From Solanum dulcamara (lineage: Eukaryota; Streptophyta; Magnoliopsida; Solanales; Solanaceae): 64,000 nucleotides of DNA. This document shows positions 56,342-64,000 of the stretch, piece by piece; the first letter of the stretch is position 1, and each line of letters begins with the position of its first letter. The translations under genes were made by a program, and so were the position numbers. Where the stretch lies: positions 66,318,921 to 66,382,920 of the forward strand of contig NC_077246.1 of NCBI RefSeq assembly GCF_947179165.1, in the 5' to 3' direction. The notes under the pieces are model-generated. The model was not told the origin of the DNA, ran no database searches, and worked only from the letters and a program-made list of their open reading frames with translations.

Positions 56342-57187
56342 CTATTTATTTTCATGGCCCGCTGACTTTACCTTCTTGCTCAGATGCTCCTCTTTGTCGT
56401 TTCTCTTCTCATCCTCCACCTGTTGAGCATACACCATTAATCTGGAGATATATATATCCGAGATCAATAATGCTTCTTTGCATTCCTTCTTCACATGCCT
56501 CCCTAACTCGGAGACGAACTTTCTCATCTTTGACCTTATATCTGGGATCATTTCTGGGGCATACCTGGACAGCTGGATGAACTTCAGGCCATACTCCTTA
56601 ACTGTCGTACCTTCTTATTTCAGGTTCACAAATTCCTCCACTTTCACTTCCCTCAATTCTCGGGGAAAGAAGTGGTCAAGAATGGCTCCCTCAAATTCAT
56701 CCCACATAGCAGGTTCAGCATCCTCACCTCTACCTTGTTCCCATTGGTTATACCATATATTTGGCACATTCTTGAGTTGATAAGACACCAACTCAACCCC
56801 CTCAATTTTCATAGCATGCATAGCTTTCAGAATTTTCCACATCTCATTAATAAAATTTTGGGGGTCTTCGTCGACCTTAGAACCCATGAATGCCGGCGGA
56901 TTCATTCTCAAGAAGTCTCAAATTCGGGCAGCAGCAGATGGCTCTTGGGAACTAGAGCTAAGAGTTGGCAAACTCTGGTTACTGTTCCAGACAGCCACTA
57001 ATTGAGTGAGCATTACAATTGCCCCTCGAAATTCTGCCTCTGATGTGGGTGTAGGCGGAGTAGCAGGCACTTGAGGTGCCTCTGCATACCTCGCCGATCG
57101 ACCTCTAGCCCTTGCTGGACGTACCTCTGATTGGGGCATCTCAGCGTTATCAATGTTTCTCTGGCTAGCCGTATGTTTAGGAGGCAT
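56342..57187 (-). pseudogene. gypsy gag, interrupted by three stops
   Basis: It starts at the ATG at 57187 (MPPKHTASQRN), preferred over an upstream in-frame Met at 57199 because MPP is the usual gypsy gag start. One frame continues to 56342, broken at 56918 and 56615 and closed at 56342. The capsid core is visible: FLRMNPPAFMGSKVDEDPQ, WYNQWEQGRG, FFPRELREVKVEEFVNL and KFIQLSRYAPEMI. Downstream, a frameshift occurs before the protease and the zinc knuckle is degraded to about CGKYGSLYLENA. Confidence 0.9.
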
Positions 57188-57387
57188 TATCTGTAACATA
57201 TAAACGCACGAATTAGAAAGGAGTTTTATAAAGTTTAACTCTATCGCACGAATTCAGAGTATGAAAGAAGTGAAATAATTCCTAATGTCTCATAGCCTCC
57301 TGATTATAAGTGTGGTGCACAACACACCCATAAGTAAGACTCTACTAGACACGGCTTCATAGACTCCCTAAGTCTCTTGAACTTTGG

Positions 57388-57399
57388 GCTCTGATACCA
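57388..57399 (-). promoter_or_regulatory. gypsy primer binding site (initiator-Met tRNA)
   Basis: Exact TGGTATCAGAGC on the minus strand, 4 bp from the 5' LTR end at 57404. It primes first-strand DNA synthesis. Confidence 0.95.
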
Positions 57400-57403
57400 T
57401 GTT

Positions 57404-59868
57404 TGTCATGCCCTGGGAGGGTACCCTAGGCTCAACCGACACTCGAAAGCCATTTCTGTCCTTCAAGCGAACCACCTGATCCAGTCACACTAACATTCAT
57501 TCACATTCTCTCAAAGAAGGGTTCAATCATAACATACTATTCACAATATGGGGGCCAAAGGCCAAACATTATTAACTCAACAAAACAAGTATAATAGGAC
57601 TCCTCAAGGTAACAGTCCAACCTCCCCACGCTCTAGTCTATAAAGCCTCTATCAAAGTCTAGGAAGTGCCAATGACAAGCCCATGGCTACCAACAATAAA
57701 AATAAGGAGACAACACGAAACTATACAAGGAGCTCAAGATCCTAAGGAAGCTAGGAAGACTCACCACGTAGCTGAAAGTGTGTAGATAATCAACAGTGCA
57801 CCGGTTGATGATCTCTAGTACCTGTCTCTGCATCATGAAACGATGCAGGCCAAATGGCGTCAATACATGGAATGTGCGAGTAAGTAAAATGACCGGATGA
57901 AACAAACATCAAGAAAACATCAATATCAACTCAGGATCTCAACTCATACATACATGACAACTCACTCAAGTGCCTTAAGTCCAACAAGAATAGTTTAGAT
58001 CGGACCACATCACAAGACACTCAACTCAACTGACTCAGAGCACTATGAAGACCTAAATGGGAGTTTCTCTTATCCAACAACTATCATCTATGAGCCAGTG
58101 ATAGTACAATAATCAAATGTTGTTTCCACGTCCGTCCATACCTTACCAGAGAATGAACGCCTCCCTAATCATGGATACCATCGATTAGTCAAGTCCTATC
58201 ATTTCAAGACAATGAAAATGGGAAACATTCGACTTTAACAGTTCGATCCCACAGGAAGCATCCGACTTTAACGGTTCCATTCCTACCTACGTTGGCGGCG
58301 TAGTTTCTGGGGTTCGAGAATGGACTGTACTCTCACCCGCTTTGGTGCTCGATACTCCTCTCATGAATTCATGCTCATAAAACTCCGCCCAATCATCTCA
58401 AACAATCCCTTATGGCTAGTTTCATGTAGAACATTGCCAACTCATCAACTCTATCCTTATATCAACTCAATTAAGTCATAATGGCAAGTCTCATTTGGGA
58501 CCTTGTCCACTCGTCAATTCTATCCTCCAATCAACTCAATCAAGCCTCATTTAGATAAGCATTTATGACATCTCCTCAAGACTCATCACAACTCTATGGC
58601 TTTAGCCCAATAATTCAAGTAGAATAACACATTTAAGGAAATTGACTTATGCAACATAATTACATGGTAAAAGGGATCAACAAAACATATTAACAAGTCA
58701 TCTCCATCAACTCATACTAATATGAAGGTTTTTAGGAACTTCTTAGCTCAACAACATCAACACAAACAAAGTCAAATTAATAGGAGACAAAACTCATTCA
58801 AACATAAACCATACCAAGAAACTCCATTCTCATGGACCTCTAACCTCAAAGCAAGAGTAGGGCACATGGGTGGACTCAACCTATGTTTTAAATAGCCTTA
58901 CATACCTTAGTGAAGACTTGAAGAAAACCTTGATGATGGGTCTTAAATGGAAACTCGAATCTTGAAACTCTTGGAAGCAATTCCTTATTAGAAATGGAGA
59001 AGAAGAAGAGAGAGAGAGAGAAAGAGAGACTCCTAAGGCTTTTAGAGAGAGAGAGAAGGGATGCAAATTATGATCCCAAAATGCCTAAGGATGATACATA
59101 TATAATTTGGGACAATTCCCAAATTGCCCCTTCTCAAAAGTTCTGAAAAATAGGCAAAAATGCTCTTGGCGCGATAGTGGCGCGTTGCGCCATTGCAGCG
59201 CCAAGACGATTACGCCTAAAACTTGCACACCTATTAGTGGCGCGACGCACCTAGGACCAAACTACTGAGGCACATTCTTGGCGCAATAGTGGCGCATCGC
59301 GCCCCTACAGCGCCAAGGCCATATTTTCTGGGTTCTAGAATTTGGCTTGAAAAACTCTGCACATCTCGTAGTGGCGCGCTGCGCCAGGGACCAACTAATG
59401 AGGCATGTTTCTGGCGCAAGAGTGGTGTATCGCGCCACTGGGGCGCCAAGCCCATTTTTCCAGAAATTTCAACCCAGGCATGAAATCCTTGCCATGCTAG
59501 TTCATCTTAGGGTCGTCATATCTTTTGACTCCGAACTCTAAAATTTACTTTCTTGGTGGCATTGGAAAGAAGACTCGATGACCTTTAATTTAATAGGTCA
59601 TGGGTCACCCATATTGTCATCTTTAAAAAGATAGGGTCGTTAGAAGTCGACCCCTTTAACGAACTCATTCAAAAACTTAGCCACGACGAATCGTTTTAGA
59701 CTTAGCTTGGTCCTAGGGGTCCTTTGTGACCCCATATCACCTCCAACACTCTTCAATTACTGAGGGGATCATCTTAACTCAAGCATATGCTTCACAATAA
59801 ATGAGTTCGACCTTACTCATATACAAGAAAAGTCTGAATCTTAGGGAAAATTTTTGAGGGGTGTTACA
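57404..59868 (-). repeat. gypsy 5' LTR (2465 bp)
   Basis: Begins TGTAACACCCC at 59868 and ends GGCATGACA at 57404, collinear with the 3' LTR and only one base shorter. Promoter-like ATTATATATGTATC lies near 59095-59108; the GTATGTAAGG splice-like site is at 58905-58896. GGCGC-rich palindromic blocks lie at 59166-59450. Confidence 0.93.
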
Positions 59869-60357
59869 TTCTCTTATCCGACAACCATTACTTATGAGCC
59901 AGTGATAGTACAATAAGCCGACATTGTTACTATGTCCGTTCAATAATTTGCCATATTAAAGAATGAATCAACTAATCACGGATCCAACAATCAATCAAGT
60001 CATATCATGTCAGGATAATAAAATAGGGAAACATCTGACTTAATGGTTCAATCCTCTCCTATGTTTGGTTACGTAGTTATTGAGTTCAAGTTGTTACTTA
60101 CTCTTATCCAATTCGATACTCGATACTCATCCCAAGACTCAATTCTCATAAGACCATCAATCTCAATCAAACCAATCAATAAGTCTCATATGGACTCTTA
60201 TTAGTTCATCAGTTCTATCCAATCAATCTTTTCAACCAGTCAATTATCCAATCATTCCCAATTATTTACTTAAGATTAGTTTGAACAATCATTTATGATA
60301 ACATTCAGTTGAGACCATTCACTTGGGTTCAATTATGAAGAAATAAAGGACTATCAG

Positions 60358-63300
60358 TGTCACGCCCCGGGAGGGTACCCTAGACGTAATCGGCACTCGG
60401 GAACCATTTCTGGCTCTCAAGCGAACCACATAGCCTGATCACACATCCGTTCATTCATTCATTCAGCGGAAAGTTTAAAAATAAAGAATAAATTAGCGGG
60501 CAACTCAAATCACCCATCTAACTCACAGAATAAATGTCGTGGGCCGACAGATCAACTAAATATTTGTCATTTAAAAATAGTTTGAAAAGAATAACCCAAT
60601 CGACTCATCACTATCTAGTCTATGAAGCCTCTATCACTACTATCTAATTAGTGCCGATGACAAGTTCATGGCTACCTCAAATAAAAATGAAAAGGGCTAA
60701 CTCGATGCAAGATTTCATAAGCGGTGTCCTCCGAATGTAGGGGAGGACTCACCAATACGCTGAGTGTGTATAGATCCTCAATGGTGCTCCTATTGACGAT
60801 CTCTTAAACCTGCCTCTGCATCATGAAATGATGCAGGTCCAAATGGACGTCAGTACGTGGAATGTACGAGTATGTAATATGGCAGAATGAAACATACCTC
60901 AAGGAAGAATAACATCGGATCAACTATCTCGAATCAGAAAGGTAGGAGAGACTCACATAAGATGTCATAAGTCTAAAGTAAGAATACATTTCTAGACAAG
61001 GACCAATCACACATCATACAATCCAATCCAATCATACACGATACAGTTCAATCAAATCATACATTATCCGATTCAATCCAATCGTATACCATCGGTTCAA
61101 CTCGGTCATATACGATCCGATCCAATCCAATCATATATCCTTCCATTCATCCCAATCAACCTATCATCTAATCTAATCCAGTCCAATCGTACACTATCAA
61201 ATCACAATTCATCTAATCAAATCCGATCAATGCAATCAACTCACAATCAACTCAAAGGGCTCAACTCAATAAGTATGCAAATTAAGTAATGCAATGTCTT
61301 ACAATTCAACTCAATCATCTACAATCACAATCAAACCAATTAGATCAAGCACAATCCATTCAATTTGGGAGTTTCTCTAACCGACAACCATCACCATATG
61401 AGCGAGTGATAGTACAACAAGCCGACGTTGTTGCCGCGTCCGTTCATACCTTGCCAGGGTATGAACGCATCAACCAATCATGGATCCGTCAATCAATCAA
61501 GTCCTATCATTTCAGGACAATAAATTAGGGAAACATCCGACACGGTACAATCCCCTCCTATGTTTGGCGACGTAGTTTATTGGTTCGAGTATGGACTATA
61601 CTCTTACCCAATTCGGTGCTCGATACTCCTCCCAAGACTCAATATGCTCATATCTATCAAATGAGTAAAATACTCAAAATGCTCATTAGTCTCATCGGAC
61701 CCTTTTCAAAACTCAATCAAATCTGGCCTCATTGGACCTTCTTTCAAATCGACTCATCTCAAATCATCAAACTCTTCTCTTTAAAATCTATACAATCTCA
61801 AAAATCGTCATTTTAGAGTAAAAATACTCAACTCACTTATACTCAAAATACTCATGTTCAAAATAATTAAAAGACTTCTCAAACTCAACTCATGCTTAAA
61901 CTCTTTTCAAATCATAGATGAAATAATTACTCTTTAAACTCAAAATAGTGTATAAATAGTTTATGCAAAAATGGTTTCAAAATCGTTTATTTTCAAAATG
62001 CTCATGAGACTCCAACCACATCAAATTTGGCAAATCACATATCACATAATCACATTGGACTCCAACCACATCAAATTTGGCAAATCACATATCACATAAT
62101 CACATTAGACTCCAATCCACTTCATCACATAACATCCTCATCAATATACCTCTACATCAATTATTCTACACATATTAAATAAGCACCATTCACGTCATCA
62201 CTCACATCGTCATCAAAACATCTTCATCACATCATCATCATATATTATCATTTACATCATCATCAAACATTATCATCACATCATTGTCAAGTATCATCAT
62301 CACATCAATCATCAAACATCTACTCCAAATCCTTATTTTAGTTCTATGTTCATTTTATAGAAGCAAAAGGACATTCTTAACTATCTAATTCATTCTTTTT
62401 ATTCCAATCAATACATATATACACGAATCCATCCGCCTCAATTCAAGACAAATTATGACCAAAGAAATCTCATCTTGGGTTCATGTGAATGAAACATGAA
62501 TCCATACTCTCAACAAAACTCAACTCAATAATATCGTCAACATCTATATACAAAGCTACATTTATAATCAATAATATGAAAGATAACTATTTAATAACTC
62601 AAATCATTAAAAACATCAATCAACTAATAGTACTTAAAAACCTTCTATAGTTTAGGAAAACTTTCAAGGAAACCTTCTTAGAAGGTTCAACTCTTTCACA
62701 ACTCCTATTCAACACATTTATGGGCATATGGAAGAACTAAATCCATATTTTAGATTAGCCTTACATACCTTGTTTGAAGACTTTGAAGAAACCCTTGTGT
62801 TGGGTCTTGAAGCTCTTGGACCCTTCTTGTTAGAAATGGAGAAGAAGAAGAGAGAAAGAGAGAAGCTCCTAGGGCTTTTAGAGAGAGAGTGGGGGCTGAA
62901 AAATGGTCCCAAAACGTTCAAGGATAGGGTATATATAATTAGGGAAAAAGTCCAATTTGTCCCTCTTCAAAAATCTGAAAAATGGGCAAAAATCTTGCTG
63001 GCGCTATAGTGGCGCGTCGCGCCACTGCAGCGCCAAGCCAAAATAGGCTTAAAAACCTGCACACCTAATAGTGGCGCGTCGCGCCAAGCCCCAAACTACT
63101 GAGGCTGTTTTCTGGCGCTATAGTGGCGTGGGGCGCCATTGGAGCGCCAAGCCTAATTTCGCCCAGGCCTGAAATTTTCCTGCAGTACTAGTCTGTAGTA
63201 AAATGGCCATAACTTTTGACTCCGAACTCCAAAAATTTCAATCTTGGTGGCGTTGGAAATAAGACTCAAAGACCTTTAATTTGGTAGGTCGTGGTCCACC

Positions 63301-63558
63301 CAGTTCTTTATATACTAGGAGATATGGTCGTTTGAAGTTGACCCTTAAACTAACTCGTCCGAAAACTTAATCAATTGGAGTTCTTTGGACTCGACTTGGT
63401 GTTAGAGATCCCTTATGACCCATAAACACATCTAACACACTTCAAATACTTAGGAATTAATCCTAACTCATGTGTAGAATTACAAGTCCTCCGGTCCGGG
63501 TCTACCCACACGGGAAAAAATGTTCGAATCTTAGCGAAAAATTTTGGGGGGTGTTACA
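60358..63558 (-). mobile_element. Ty3/gypsy solo LTR, 3201 bp, TSD ATCAG
   Basis: Plus-strand ends TGTCACGCCCCGGGAGGG and GGGGTGTTACA are flanked by perfect ATCAG at 60353-60357 and 63559-63563. It is the inverted relative of 15756-19196, with the same order of blocks: GATTGGAT-type array (61015-61230), TCATCATCACATC-type array (62205-62335), splice-like site (62768-62759), TATATATAAT box near 62930 and GGCGC palindromes (63000-63150). The 93-codon ORF at 62728-63009 spans the splice-like site and promoter and is antisense to the LTR, so I do not call it a gene. Confidence 0.93.
62008..62107. repeat. two 50-bp tandem copies, 49/50 identical
   Basis: The unit starting GACTCCAACCACATCAAATT occurs twice back to back, differing only in the last base. 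The counterpart region of the solo LTR at 15756-19196 (about 17340-17405) has a single unit, so this is a recent local duplication. Confidence 0.9.
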
Positions 63559-64000
63559 ATCAGGTTTTATTAAGACTATCATCATGCTCACATCCCAATC
63601 ATAATCATGCATTCACAAGTTCAAATCTCTAGACTCAATCCTTAGGCATATACATTCAATATTAGTCAAAATACTATTAGAGTTTATAAAATAAGTAGTT
63701 TAAATCATTTGTTCAAGAAACAAGTTCGTAAAAACATCAATTACGCAATATTATGTAAAATATGTTAAGTTTAAGGAAATTCTCAAGAAACACAATCATG
63801 GGGATTCAATTTATTCACAAATCAACCTATCACAATCATGGGCACATGGAAGAACAAGGTTCATGCTTTAGTGTGGCCTTACATACCTGAAAGAATTAGA
63901 TTCTTGAAGAGCTTTGAAGAACTCGACGAATGCTCTTGGAACCCTAGCATTTTCTCCTCTTGAAATAACTTAGAACGTATGAATTTTGATTTTTCTATGG

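Larger units (their letters stand above)
49870..59868 (-). mobile_element. full-length Ty3/gypsy chromovirus (Tekay-like), 9999 bp, TSD TTCTC
   Basis: The LTRs are 57404-59868 (5', 2465 bp) and 49870-52335 (3', 2466 bp). Perfect TTCTC repeats flank it at 49865-49869 and 59869-59873. The minus strand has a canonical iMet PBS 4 bp from the 5' LTR, then gag, protease, RT, RNase H and integrase with a C-terminal chromodomain-like tail, then a purine tract. The tail and long LTRs point to the Tekay/Del clade. At least eleven in-frame stops and one frameshift make it non-autonomous now. The outer TG of the 3' LTR has become TA at 49870-49871. Confidence 0.94.
49159..64000 (-). mobile_element. outermost Ty3/gypsy LTR, split by two younger insertions (right end beyond window)
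   Basis: Pieces 49159-49869, 59869-60357 and 63559-64000 read as one minus-strand LTR. It starts TGTCACACCCCG at 49159 and is cut at 49869 by the full-length gypsy and at 60357 by a solo LTR. Evidence for continuity: GGAGTTTCTC before the first insert plus TTATCCGACAAC after it rebuild the uninterrupted order seen inside the inserted LTRs (50527-50550). The last piece holds the CAGGTATGTAAGG splice-like site at 63878-63890. It may be a solo LTR or part of a larger element continuing past 64000. Confidence 0.8.

Noticed and set aside
52268..57001. Plus-strand ORFs opposite the gypsy polyprotein
   Set aside because: They are shadows of the minus-strand gag-pol frames.
57388..57399. Possible tRNA gene fragment (TGGTATCAGAGC)
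   Set aside because: It is the primer binding site complementary to the 3' end of iMet tRNA; no cloverleaf is present.
62728..63009. 93-codon ORF with a charged, helix-like protein (EMEKKKREREKL...)
   Set aside because: It lies antisense inside a solo LTR, spans the GA-rich tract, promoter and splice-like site, and the relative at 15756-19196 does not keep the frame as a protein.

Overview
This is a plant nuclear genome window dominated by transposable elements. The style of the repeats and the type of gene present suggest a nightshade-family (Solanaceae) genome, possibly Solanum; that assignment is from memory and unverified. It is AT-rich, with introns, TATA boxes, microsatellites and many LTR retrotransposons with 5-bp target-site duplications (TSDs). 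There are no bacterial genes, rRNA or tRNA genes, or CRISPR arrays.

The only host genes I can support are four copies of a small major-latex-protein-like (MLP, Bet v 1 superfamily) gene, all on the + strand. Each complete copy has two exons with a phase-1 intron and encodes about 146-147 aa. MLP-1 (4718-6375) is split by a 446-bp solo LTR in exon 1. MLP-2 (9987-11211) has intact exons, but its intron donor GT is changed to AT. MLP-4 (27321-27450) is a mutated exon-1 fragment lying in a duplicated segment. MLP-3 (45158-46456) is the only copy with an intact reading frame and both splice sites, yet its TATA box is altered and a truncated copia element lies in its 3' flank.

Layout. 1-2455: one end of a hAT transposon with an open BED-finger transposase on the - strand, running off the left edge. 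2456-3705: old Ty3/gypsy LTR and leader pieces. 4650-11400: MLP-1 and MLP-2 with small repeats, including a TRIM-like element in the MLP-2 promoter. 11500-25010: overlapping old Ty3/gypsy LTRs, including a solo LTR with a perfect TSD at 15756-19196 nested in an older LTR. 25390-27460: duplicated MLP promoter and exon 1. 28020-31467: a solo LTR with TSD GTTTA. 32097-35595: a copia element with both LTRs that has lost its reverse transcriptase region. 36330-37180: minisatellites. 37869-41646: a decayed hAT transposon. 41685-43202: a non-autonomous hAT with a perfect 8-bp TSD. 43465-44565: a Stowaway-like MITE containing a second hAT-like insert. 45158-46456: MLP-3. 46635-48545: a 5'-truncated copia. 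49159-64000: an LTR cut by two later insertions, a full-length Ty3/gypsy chromovirus (49870-59868, TSD TTCTC) and a solo LTR (60358-63558, TSD ATCAG).

The host genes do not form a pathway. The window records a small tandem gene family being disabled one copy at a time by separate mechanisms, alongside a datable series of nested insertions. I found no convincing undescribed gene system. The most unusual signals are the different lesions in the MLP copies, the consensus 5' splice site kept in six LTRs, and the C-to-T pattern of stop codons in the gypsy element.
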